A stretch of 7,380 bases of DNA from Streptomyces speibonae. Its GTDB lineage: Bacteria > Actinomycetota > Actinomycetes > Streptomycetales > Streptomycetaceae. Both the position numbers and the translations under genes were made by a program. Under the pieces are notes generated by a model, which saw nothing but the letters and a program-made list of their open reading frames with translations, was not told the origin of the DNA and made no database searches. Within the stretch, counting starts at the first letter, position 1. Each line of letters opens with the position of its first letter. Positions 1 through 6,125 of this stretch are shown one piece after another. The stretch lies in assembly GCA_000715605.1 (NCBI GenBank), contig KL568583.1, positions 49,829 to 57,208 of the forward strand, read 5' to 3'.

Positions 1-403
1 GCTCCGCCCCGGCCAGCGTCATCATCGGGGCGGGCGGCAGCAGGCTGCGGCCGCCCGGGGCGATGGCGCCGGTGGTGAGGTAGGCGGTGGCGGGCAGCCC
101 GCGTGCGGCCAGGACGTCGGCGGTGGGGCCGGGCAGGTCGGCGAAACCGTCGTCGAAGGTGAGCAGCACCGGCCGGGGCGGCAGGGGCGCCCGCCCGGCG
201 AGGCCGTCGGCGAAGGTGCTGATGGTGACGGGCGTACGGCCGCTGCCGGCGATGGCGTCGAGGTGGGCCGCGAACGCCCCGGGCGTGACGGTGAACTCGG
301 CGATCCACTCGGGCGGGTCGTCCATCACGGCGTGGTACAGGAACACGGGGACGGCAGCGCCGGAAGCCCCCCGAGCGCCGTCGGTCCCGGACGCCGGTCT
401 CAT
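1..403 (-). CDS. Polysaccharide deacetylase (NodB-like), 5' part only
   Basis: Probable metal-dependent carbohydrate esterase (CE4/NodB fold) that removes N- or O-acetyl groups from a surface polysaccharide. It starts at ATG 403 and reads 134 codons to the window edge, so the C-terminal part is missing. Visible are the early FLYHAV segment (residues 21-26), which is typical of this family, and LTFDDGF with T82-F83-D84-D85-G86; the two Asp correspond to NodB motif 1 (catalytic base and metal ligand). The HSxxH metal-binding motif would come next and lies outside the window. No signal peptide precedes the domain, so the visible part gives no export route. The start codon overlaps the stop of the upstream glycosyltransferase gene as ATGA, with GGAGGG 4 nt before the ATG, which indicates translational coupling in one operon. 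The substrate cannot be told from sequence. Confidence 0.88.
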   Translation of the reverse strand, partial: MRPASGTDGARGASGAAVPVFLYHAVMDDPPEWIAEFTVTPGAFAAHLDAIAGSGRTPVTISTFADGLAGRAPLPPRPVLLTFDDGFADLPGPTADVLAARGLPATAYLTTGAIAPGGRSLLPPAPMMTLAGAE

Positions 404-1710
404 CGCGCCCTCCTCCCCGCGCCGTTCCGCAACGCCCGCCGCGCGCGCAGATAGCCGGCCGGCCCGTGGAGCATCCCCTTGCGTTGCAGCCGTGACAGCC
501 GCCGTGGCCAGGGATGGGTACGGGCGTCGTGCGCGCCCGGGGCGCCCCCGCCGCCGGTGTCGCGTACGGCGGTCAGCGCGCGGGCGTGGGCGAGACCGCG
601 CGGCAGCCGGGCGAGGAACGCGGGCAGCAGCGCGGGCCGGCCGACCAGGACCGCGGTGAGACAGGCGGTGAGCCCGGCGCCGTAGCCGTACGCCTGTGCC
701 TCCAGGTCGGCCCAGGTCTCCCGGTGGTGGTGCCACACCAGGGCGTGCGGCGTGTAGTGCAGCCGGTGCCCCTCGGCGAGGACGCGCACGAACCCGTACA
801 GGTCGTCGCCGCCCCGCGCGGGCGTCCCGGCGCCGGTGGCGGGGTCGAAACCGCCGACGGCACGCAGCACGTCCGCGCGGAACGCCATGTTCGCGCCGGA
901 CCCGAAACGGCCCGCGGTGAAGGGGAACAGCGGCTCGTCGCGCGGCGGATTCCGCGGGTCGTACGTCGTCGGCGTGAAGCCCTTGGCGAACCCGCCGTGG
1001 CTCTCCAGCAGCACCTGGGCGGGGGTGCGCAGCCGGGCGGGCAGGATGAGGCCGGTGACGCAGCCGAGCCGGGGGTCGGCGGTGAAGGGCGCGGTCAGCT
1101 CGGTGAGCCAGCGGGGATCGGCGACCACGTCGTCGTCGGTGAACGCGACCACCTCGCCCCGGGCCGCCGCGAGCCCCGTGTTGTGGGCGATCGCCAGCCC
1201 GGGCACCGGCTCGCACACGTACCGCACCCGTTCGCCGTACTTCCGCTCCACCAGTTCACGCGTGTCGCCGGTCACGGGCGCGTTGTCGACGACGACGACC
1301 TCGAACCGCGGATGATCCTGCGCGAGCACGGAGTCCAGCGCCCGCCCCAGCTGCCCCGCCCGTTCCCGCGTCCCCACCACGACGGAGACCCGGGGCACTC
1401 CGTCACCGCCGGCGGGGACCGGAGCCCCGGCCCCGGGCGGTGCGGGGAAGGCCCGGCGGGCCGCCCGGGTCAGGGTGCTCCCCGGGTCCGCCCCTTCCGG
1501 GACGTGGGTCAGGAGGGTGCCCACCGGTCGGCCGGCATGTCTGACCAGGAGGAAGACCTCGCCGTGGGCCGGCGGAGGGCTGCCGGGGCCGGGTCCGGGC
1601 GTGGGCCCGGTCCCGTCCGCCGGCAGGTCCACCTCGGCGATCTGCACCGGCTCGACGGCCAGGAACCGGCGTATCTCGTCCCGCGTACGCGCTCGTGCTC
1701 TGCCGGACAT
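400..1710 (-). CDS. Family 2 glycosyltransferase with N-terminal extension
   Basis: Inverting GT-A glycosyltransferase, probably transferring a sugar from a nucleotide-sugar during surface polysaccharide assembly. The catalytic domain covers roughly residues 105-340. It opens with the beta strand VPRVSVVVGTRER, followed by VVVVDN (138-143), the DxD-type metal/nucleotide motif TDDD at 191-194, an FGSGANMAFR acceptor-site segment near 270-279, and GGDD at 301-304, matching the usual ED catalytic-base region. Residues 1-104 are an extra segment that contains a Pro/Gly linker (36-47) and a short piece around VFLLVRHAGRPVGTLL (52-67); I cannot assign it to a family. I see no clear transmembrane helices, so a cytoplasmic or membrane-peripheral enzyme is likely. 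The ATG at 1710 is preceded by GGAAGGA. It lies 19 bp after the acetyltransferase stop and overlaps the deacetylase start by 4 bp. Donor and acceptor are unknown. Confidence 0.92.
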   Translation of the reverse strand: MSGRARARTRDEIRRFLAVEPVQIAEVDLPADGTGPTPGPGPGSPPPAHGEVFLLVRHAGRPVGTLLTHVPEGADPGSTLTRAARRAFPAPPGAGAPVPAGGDGVPRVSVVVGTRERAGQLGRALDSVLAQDHPRFEVVVVDNAPVTGDTRELVERKYGERVRYVCEPVPGLAIAHNTGLAAARGEVVAFTDDDVVADPRWLTELTAPFTADPRLGCVTGLILPARLRTPAQVLLESHGGFAKGFTPTTYDPRNPPRDEPLFPFTAGRFGSGANMAFRADVLRAVGGFDPATGAGTPARGGDDLYGFVRVLAEGHRLHYTPHALVWHHHRETWADLEAQAYGYGAGLTACLTAVLVGRPALLPAFLARLPRGLAHARALTAVRDTGGGGAPGAHDARTHPWPRRLSRLQRKGMLHGPAGYLRARRALRNGAGRRAR

Positions 1711-1729
1711 ACGTCCTTCCTCCCCTTCC

Positions 1730-2815
1730 TCACGAGCGGCGCAGCCGTGCCGCGCCCTTCAGGGTCCGGGTCGCCAGGGACGCCAGGCGCGGGCGGGCGC
1801 GGACGAAGGCGTGGGCGCGGCGTGCCGGTTCGCGGCTCAGCCGGTGCAGCGCGGCCCCCGCCCCCGGACGGGTCACCGCCCCTTCGTGGACGGCGCGTTC
1901 GCCGGTCTTCAGCGCGTCCTTGTACTCCGCGCGCCCGCGTCCCAGGTCGAGCAGGCCGATGCCCTCGGCCGCCGCCGCCTCGGCCATCCGCAGGTGCAGC
2001 ACGAGCCCCGGCGAGTACTTCGCGAACTCCGGGTCGTACGCCGGGAACCAGCAGGCCAGCACGGTGGCCGAACGCAGGCCGAAGTGCGCGGCGACGGGCC
2101 GGTCACCGGCGTACAGGACGGACAGCGTGCCCGTGCACTGCGGGGCCCGGGTCTCGGCGAGCCGGCCCACGAGCCGGGCGATCCACTCGCGCGCGAACCG
2201 GTCGCGGCGCCCGGTCCTGCGGTACTGCGCCGACTTCCACGCGACGAGCGCCCGCAGCGCGGCCGGGTCGCGTTCGTCGAAGACGAACCGCACGCCCCCG
2301 GCCCGTCGGTCCAGCCGGCGCTCCTTGGCCAGCGTGGTCTTCAGGAACTTCGGCGACTGGGTGCGCAGCACCGACTCGTAGGTCTCGTAGCCCTTCTCCA
2401 CGTCGATGACGTAGGTGGCGTGCTCCTCGGCCGCGTACGGCACGAACAGGTCCTGCCCGGCCTCGAGGTTGTCGAAGGCGAAGCTCGACACCTTGCAGGC
2501 CCGCAGCAGTGCACCGGCGTCCGGGACGAGGCCGGGTGCCAGCACCGCCCCCTGGCAGTCCGACACTCCGAGCCCGATCGCCCGGCCCTGTCCCGCCACG
2601 CCCCGCTCGTAGGGCAGGAAGCCCGCCGGCCGCGCCCCTTCGTACAGCACGGCCACCCGGGCCCGGGGCCGCACCCGGCCCACGGCAAGGGTGAACTCCG
2701 GTTCCATGAAAGGGCTGCGCGGTGCCTCCGCGGCGGCGCGCAGTTCCCGCCAGCGCTCCCGTTCCCCCTCGCCGAGCTCCTGTGGCCTCAGCACGCGCAC
2801 GCGTCCACTGCTCAC
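1730..2815 (-). CDS. CelD/BcsL-type GNAT acyltransferase
   Basis: A 361-residue protein of the double-GNAT Acetyltransf_6 (CelD/BcsL, FemAB-related) family, often found in exopolysaccharide and cellulose gene clusters and presumed to transfer an acyl or aminoacyl group to a sugar or lipid-linked intermediate. Recognisable features are SPFMEPEF near residues 34-41, a GNAT core around the middle (SPKFLKTTLAKERRL, then a long helix with ALVAWKSAQYRRTG), and the C-terminal signature DLGRGRAEYK at 290-299, which is characteristic of the family. No signal peptide or membrane segment is seen. The start is GTG 2815; the codons after it read SSGRVRVL. The nearest purine tract upstream is GGGGGG, a weak but usable SD, and the next in-frame ATG (residue 37) would cut the domain. 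It is the first gene of the three-gene operon. The acyl donor and acceptor cannot be inferred. Confidence 0.88.
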   Translation of the reverse strand: MSSGRVRVLRPQELGEGERERWRELRAAAEAPRSPFMEPEFTLAVGRVRPRARVAVLYEGARPAGFLPYERGVAGQGRAIGLGVSDCQGAVLAPGLVPDAGALLRACKVSSFAFDNLEAGQDLFVPYAAEEHATYVIDVEKGYETYESVLRTQSPKFLKTTLAKERRLDRRAGGVRFVFDERDPAALRALVAWKSAQYRRTGRRDRFAREWIARLVGRLAETRAPQCTGTLSVLYAGDRPVAAHFGLRSATVLACWFPAYDPEFAKYSPGLVLHLRMAEAAAAEGIGLLDLGRGRAEYKDALKTGERAVHEGAVTRPGAGAALHRLSREPARRAHAFVRARPRLASLATRTLKGAARLRRS

Positions 2816-2840
2816 CTGACCCCCCGATCAAGTCCCCCCT

Positions 2841-2920
2841 GGACTCTTTGGACGGTACCGCCCGGTCCCACCGGGGCGGTAGATAGCGGACGATGTTCTT
2901 GCCAAACGGTGAAAGAGTCC
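2841..2920. repeat. Long-range inverted repeat enclosing a hairpin in divergent promoter region
   Basis: The perfect 9-bp arms GGACTCTTT (2841-2849) and AAAGAGTCC (2912-2920) are separated by 62 nt. Between them sits a second inverted repeat, ACCGCCCGGT / ACCGGGGCGGT (2857-2880), with a CCC loop and one bulged base. The arrangement lies upstream of the acetyltransferase GTG and in the shared region with the HAD gene. It could be a structured 5' leader on the minus transcript or paired operator half-sites. I found no convincing -35/-10 pair for the minus-strand operon here. Confidence 0.45.
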
Positions 2921-3011
2921 TCAACCGGTCCGTACCCGGAGATGACGGAAGGAGAACCGCACCGAAAACGAGCGGATACGGGCACGGTGAATCGGACGGT
3001 TGCGTTGTCCG

Positions 3012-3017
3012 TATTCT
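3012..3017 (+). promoter_or_regulatory. Possible -10 box of a leaderless promoter
   Basis: TATTCT fits the actinobacterial -10 pattern TANNNT and lies 6 nt before the A of the HAD ATG at 3024, the distance expected if transcription starts at the start codon itself. No purine-rich SD lies within 15 nt of that ATG. A good -35 hexamer is not visible; the best-spaced sequences (for example TGAATC at 2988-2993) are poor matches. Confidence 0.35.
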
Positions 3018-3023
3018 CTGATC

Positions 3024-3908
3024 ATGGCCGCACCCACCGCTTTCTCGCTCATCGCCACCGACCTGGACGGGACGCTGCTGCGCGGCGACGACACCCTGTC
3101 CGACCGCTCTCTCGCCGCCCTCGCGCGGGTGGAGCGGGCCGGTGCCCGGCACCTCGTCGTCACGGGGCGTCCCGCCCCCCGGGTGCGGCCGCTCCTGGAC
3201 GATCTCGGCTCCACGGGGCTCGCGGTGTGCGGCCAGGGCGCGCAGGTGTACGACGCCGGCGCGGACCGGCTGCTGTGGTCCGTCACGCTGGACCGGGAAC
3301 TGGCGGAGACCGCCCTCGGCAAGATCGAGGCCGAGGTGGGGGAGGTGTACGCCGCGGTCGACCAGGACGGGGTCGACGGGCTGACGCTGATCGAGCCTGG
3401 CTATCTGATGCCGCACCCGACGCTGCCCGCGGTGCGGGTCGAGCGGCGGCGCGATCTGTGGGAGCGGCCGATCAGCAAGGTGCTGCTGCGCCACCCGCGG
3501 TTCACCGACGACGCGTTGGCGGCGGCGGCGCGGGCGGTGGTCGGTTCGCTGGCGACGGTCACCATGTCGGGGCCGGGCACCGTGGAGCTCCAGCCGTGCG
3601 GGGTGACCAAGGCGAGCGGGCTCGCGCTGGCGGCCGAGCACCTGGGGCTGAGCCCGGAGCGGACGGTCGCCTTCGGGGACATGCCCAACGACATCCCCAT
3701 GTTCGACTGGGCGGCGCACGGCGTCGCCATGGCCAACGCGCACCCGGAGCTGAAGGCGGTGGCCGACGAGGTCACCACGTCGAACGAGGACGACGGCGTG
3801 GCCGTCGTCCTCGAGCGACTGTTCGGTGGGCCGGCCGTGCTCGGCCGTCAGCGGTCGGCTCAGTACGCGCCGAAGACGTTGCCGAAGACGTTGTCGATCG
3901 AGCCGTAG
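3024..3908 (+). CDS. Cof-type HAD family phosphatase
   Basis: Cytoplasmic Mg-dependent HAD hydrolase of the Cof/YbjI type (class IIB cap), likely a broad-range sugar-phosphate, nucleotide or cofactor phosphatase. All HAD motifs are present: motif I D13-L-D15-G-T, with D13 as nucleophile; motif II T47 in LVVTGRP; motif III K152 in ISKVLL; motif IV GD219MPND223. The segment after motif II reads CGQGAQVYD, where relatives usually have an Asn before Gly-Ala. The product is 294 residues, normal for the family apart from a C-terminal tail. The tail (about 16 residues) is read through the 3' end of the convergent SLT gene and ends APKTLPKTLSIEP, so it is probably not conserved. I chose ATG 3024 because it immediately precedes the domain; an in-frame TTG at 3000 adds only nine unlikely residues. 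No SD is seen. The natural substrate is unknown. Confidence 0.92.
   Translation: MAAPTAFSLIATDLDGTLLRGDDTLSDRSLAALARVERAGARHLVVTGRPAPRVRPLLDDLGSTGLAVCGQGAQVYDAGADRLLWSVTLDRELAETALGKIEAEVGEVYAAVDQDGVDGLTLIEPGYLMPHPTLPAVRVERRRDLWERPISKVLLRHPRFTDDALAAAARAVVGSLATVTMSGPGTVELQPCGVTKASGLALAAEHLGLSPERTVAFGDMPNDIPMFDWAAHGVAMANAHPELKAVADEVTTSNEDDGVAVVLERLFGGPAVLGRQRSAQYAPKTLPKTLSIEP
3785..3813 (-). terminator. Perfect 13-bp stem inside the HAD gene; candidate terminator for the SLT transcript
   Basis: CGAGGACGACGGC (3785-3797) and GCCGTCGTCCTCG (3801-3813) pair perfectly around a 3-nt loop. For a minus-strand transcript from the SLT gene the stem lies 47-75 nt past the stop codon. It is followed by only a short TT, not a U-tract, as is common in streptomycetes. 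It lies within HAD codons, so part of the symmetry could come from codon use. A smaller stem, CGGCCG-TGCT-CGGCCG, at 3832-3847 lies closer to the SLT stop. Confidence 0.4.
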
Positions 3909-4360
3909 CGGTCGGCGGCGTAGTTGCAGGCCGCGGTGATGTTCGCGACCGGGTCGTACGGGTCGAAGGCGGTGCCCGGCACGTGGTACGCCTGGAAGGT
4001 CGGGTCGATGACCTGGAGCAGGCCCTTCGACGGGGTGCCCTTGGCGGCGTTGGAGTCCCACAGGTTGATGGCGGCCGGGTTGCCGGAGGACTCGCGCATG
4101 ATGTTGCGGTGGATGGCGTCGTAGGAGCCAGGGATGCCGTGCTGCGCCATGATGTCCAGCGACTCGCGGATCCAGCCGTCGAGGTTGTCCGGGTACGCGG
4201 TCGTGGCGGCGGTGGCCGTGGCGGCCGTCGTGGGCGCCGCGGAGGCGGTGGTGGCGCCGAACAGCGGGAGGGCGACCACGGCGACGCCGGTGCCGGCGAC
4301 GGCGAGGGAGCGGGCGAGGCGACGGTTGCGGAAGCGACGGAGCTGACCGGAAACGGGCAT
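3860..4360 (-). CDS. Secreted SLT-domain lytic transglycosylase
   Basis: A small exported muralytic enzyme expected to cleave the MurNAc-GlcNAc glycosidic bond of peptidoglycan with formation of 1,6-anhydroMurNAc. Residues 1-41 form a classical Sec signal peptide: an Arg-rich n-region, a hydrophobic core LAVAGTGVAVVALPLF, and ASA before a cleavage at about A41/A42. An Ala/Thr-rich spacer (42-55) leads into the SLT domain. E90 in IMRESSGNP is the expected catalytic Glu, GLLQVIDPTF (113-122) is the second SLT motif, and NITAACNYAADRYG (140-153) the third. The domain sits at the C-terminus, and the protein ends NVFGNVFGAY, a four-residue duplication. No LysM or other wall-binding module is present. 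AGGAGAGGA at 4377-4369 is the SD. Expression is likely controlled by the riboswitch in the leader. The gene converges on and overlaps the HAD gene by 49 bp. It resembles the Streptomyces Swl-type hydrolases, but I cannot assign a specific name. Confidence 0.93.
   Translation of the reverse strand: MPVSGQLRRFRNRRLARSLAVAGTGVAVVALPLFGATTASAAPTTAATATAATTAYPDNLDGWIRESLDIMAQHGIPGSYDAIHRNIMRESSGNPAAINLWDSNAAKGTPSKGLLQVIDPTFQAYHVPGTAFDPYDPVANITAACNYAADRYGSIDNVFGNVFGAY
3870..3893. repeat. 12-bp tandem duplication in overlapping gene ends
   Basis: CCGAAGACGTTG occurs twice in direct succession (3870-3881 and 3882-3893). Twelve bases keep both overlapping frames: it gives PKTL-PKTL in the HAD protein tail and NVFG-NVFG at the C-terminus of the SLT protein. 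Confidence 0.8.
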
Positions 4361-4368
4361 GACTGGGT

Positions 4369-4560
4369 TCCTCTCCTACGCCTGCGAGGTGAGCTGTCGG
4401 GTTCGGGCGGGAGAGTGCCCGGCCGTGCCCCTGGAGGCATGGCTTCACCCCTAGCCGTTCCGGCGCGTGGCCGGCCCGGCGACTTACCTGGGTCCCCCGC
4501 TCCTGCCGTGCGTGAGTTCGTCGGTGGGTGTGATGCGGGCGGTGGCAGGATTCGGCGTCC
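4369..4560 (-). ncRNA. Cyclic di-AMP riboswitch (ydaO/yuaA class)
   Basis: The leader of the SLT gene carries the conserved blocks of the ydaO riboswitch in the right order, recognised by memory of the class consensus. GCGGGGGACCCA is at 4500-4489, GGGGTGAAGCC at 4451-4441, CCGAA at 4406-4402 and GACAGCTCACCTCGCAGG at 4398-4381. Supporting pairings are P1 by ACGCC (4558-4554) with GGCGT (4382-4378), and a 7-bp helix TCCTGCC (4550-4544) / GGCAGGA (4507-4501) with a 36-nt loop, longer than in the Bacillus prototype. CTCTCC (4415-4410) can pair with GGAGAG (4376-4371), the position of the class's 3' pseudoknot, and that GGAGAG is also the SD of the gene. Ligand binding in this class usually lowers expression. 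It is known upstream of streptomycete wall hydrolase genes such as rpfA. Confidence 0.93.
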
Positions 4561-4575
4561 GCCCGGCAGGCCCGG

Positions 4576-4605
4576 AACGTATGCGAGAGCAGATGTCGGG
4601 AACAA
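4576..4605 (-). promoter_or_regulatory. Predicted promoter of the riboswitch-SLT transcript
   Basis: Reading the minus strand, TTGTTC (4605-4600) and TACGTT (4581-4576) are separated by 18 nt, a fair match to the vegetative sigma pattern TTGNNN/TANNNT. The predicted start, about 4569, lies some 10 nt before the first riboswitch helix, so the whole aptamer would be at the 5' end of the RNA. That fit is the main support. Confidence 0.5.
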
Positions 4606-4619
4606 GTACGGGGATCACG

Positions 4620-5057
4620 CAATCGGCCCTTTGATCTTGGATGGGGCGATTTGGGGTGCTTGATTCTTTGCGGATGCCAAGGGTCAACTCGGTTGCGTGG
4701 GAAGGGGAAACGGCGCTCGGGTGCGGGGGTGGGGGCCGCGGGGTACGCGTGACCGACCTCACTGATCGCACGCGCTGGGAGCATTTACCGCCAAGGGGAA
4801 TCCACTTGCCAATTGCGGCAAATCGGTCGACCGGCCGGGCAGGATGGGTGGTGAGGCGTTACGTCCGGGAAGGAGGGAATTGTCCGTTGCGTGGTTTGTC
4901 GCTGTCAGCCGATCGGAAGCACTCGGCTCCCGATCCGGTACCGCACTCCTCGTAGACCCGGGTGGCGGCGGTGATCGAAACATGACCGGATACGCTGACT
5001 CGAGTGATGGCAGCGACCTATCGACATTCCGTGTAACCGCCAGTGGACACCAGCAGA
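4620..5057. other. Intergenic region without a supported gene
   Basis: This is the stretch between the SLT promoter and the ribosome-binding site of the polyprenyl synthase gene. Its base composition is less GC-rich than the neighbouring genes and no frame shows streptomycete third-position bias. It contains the short inverted repeat TTGCC-N6-GGCAA (4807-4822), a perfect AAGGAGGG SD-like sequence at 4870-4877 without a convincing start codon, and a lone -10-like TACGCT at 4991-4996 with no matching -35. The promoter of the polyprenyl synthase gene must be here or just downstream, but I cannot place it reliably. Confidence 0.6.
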
Positions 5058-5070
5058 CAGGAGACCCCTC

Positions 5071-6081
5071 GTGACCGTCGTCGGGCCGTTCGGGCTGAGC
5101 GTGCGGGACCAGGCTCTGGAAGCCGATGTCCAGGCCGGGATGGCGGCTGTCGAGGAAGGGCTGATCGAGGCCACCAAGAGTGAGGTCCCCTTCATCACCG
5201 GCGCCGCCCAGCACCTGGTGCGGGCCGGCGGCAAGCGGTTCCGTCCGCTGCTGGTGATGCTCGCCGCCCAGTTCGGCGATCCCTACGCGCCCGGCATCGT
5301 GCCGTCCGCCGTGGTCGTGGAGCTCACCCACCTGGCCACGCTCTACCACGACGACGTGATGGACGAGGCCGAGGTCCGCCGCGGAGTCGACAGCGCGAAC
5401 GCCCGCTGGGGCAACTCCGTCGCGGTCCTCACCGGCGACTTCCTCTTCGCCCGGGCCTCGCACATCCTGGCCGACCTCGGACCGGAGGCGGTGCGGGTGC
5501 AGGCCGAGGCGTTCGAACGGCTGGTCACCGGACAGATCCTGGAGACCGCGGGACCGCAGGACGGCCGCGACCCGGTCGACCACTACCTGGACGTGCTCGG
5601 CGGCAAGACCGGATCCCTGGTCGCCGTCTCCTGCCGCTTCGGCGCGATGATGTCCGGCGCCGACGAGACGGTCGTGGACGTGCTCACCCAGTACGGCGAG
5701 CGGCTCGGCGTCGCCTTCCAGCTCGCCGACGACGTCCTGGACATCGCCTCCGACTCCAGCGAGTCCGGCAAGACCCCCGGCACCGACCTGCGCGAGGGCA
5801 TCGCCACGCTGCCCGTGCTGCGGCTGCGCGAGCGGACGGCCCGGCTGGGCCTCGCCGAGGACATCGCCCTGTGCGAGCTGCTGGACTCCGACCTCACCGA
5901 CGACGCCCGGCACGCCGAGGCGCTGCGGCTGCTGCGCGCGCACCCCGCGCTCGAGCAGGCCCGCCGGGACACCGTGCGCTACGCCGAGGAGGCGCGCTCC
6001 GCGCTGGCCCCGCTGCGTGACTGCGAGGCCAAGCGGGCCCTCGTGCAGCTGTGCGACGCGGTGGTGCACCGCGCCGGCTGA
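5071..6081 (+). CDS. Long-chain polyprenyl diphosphate synthase
   Basis: Trans-isoprenyl diphosphate synthase that condenses isopentenyl diphosphate onto an allylic primer. In an actinobacterium the likely product is the menaquinone side chain (nonaprenyl-like), and the enzyme is cytosolic. Its 336 residues match the family. Motifs in order are GGKRFRP (53-59, IPP binding), the first Asp-rich motif DDVMD (94-98) followed by R103-R104, GDFLFARA (122-129), the GGKTGSL lysine region (177-183), FQ (216-217) and the second Asp-rich motif DDVLD (220-224). The residues four and five before the first motif are small (T90, A89) rather than aromatic, which by the known rule favours long chains over farnesyl diphosphate. 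The start is GTG 5071, with AGGAG 7 nt upstream. It is divergent from the SLT gene and followed by a terminator-like hairpin, so probably monocistronic. Chain length is inferred, not proven. Confidence 0.95.
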   Translation: MTVVGPFGLSVRDQALEADVQAGMAAVEEGLIEATKSEVPFITGAAQHLVRAGGKRFRPLLVMLAAQFGDPYAPGIVPSAVVVELTHLATLYHDDVMDEAEVRRGVDSANARWGNSVAVLTGDFLFARASHILADLGPEAVRVQAEAFERLVTGQILETAGPQDGRDPVDHYLDVLGGKTGSLVAVSCRFGAMMSGADETVVDVLTQYGERLGVAFQLADDVLDIASDSSESGKTPGTDLREGIATLPVLRLRERTARLGLAEDIALCELLDSDLTDDARHAEALRLLRAHPALEQARRDTVRYAEEARSALAPLRDCEAKRALVQLCDAVVHRAG

Positions 6082-6098
6082 GCCACCGGCCCGAACTC

Positions 6099-6125
6099 CC
6101 GCCCGACCCCTACTGGTCGGGGCGG
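6099..6125 (+). terminator. Terminator-like hairpin after polyprenyl synthase gene
   Basis: CCGCCCGACC (6099-6108) pairs with GGTCGGGGCGG (6115-6125) with one bulged G and a 6-nt loop. The hairpin begins 18 nt after the stop codon. There is no U-tract behind it, only GAAAAC's leading bases, which is usual for GC-rich actinobacterial terminators. Confidence 0.6.

Noticed and set aside
2947..2957. SD-like GGAAGGAGAAC upstream of the HAD gene
   Set aside because: It is about 70 nt from the ATG at 3024 and has no start codon at a usable distance.
514..4784. Very long open frames (600-1060 codons) on either strand across the left half
   Set aside because: They run opposite to or out of frame with clear genes, are rich in Arg, Pro and Gly without family motifs, cross real gene boundaries and the riboswitch, and are expected by-products of GC-rich coding DNA.
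4844..4863. A TTA (bldA-dependent) leucine codon in a small frame starting at 4844
   Set aside because: The frame lacks streptomycete codon bias and a proper ribosome-binding site, so the TTA carries no regulatory meaning.
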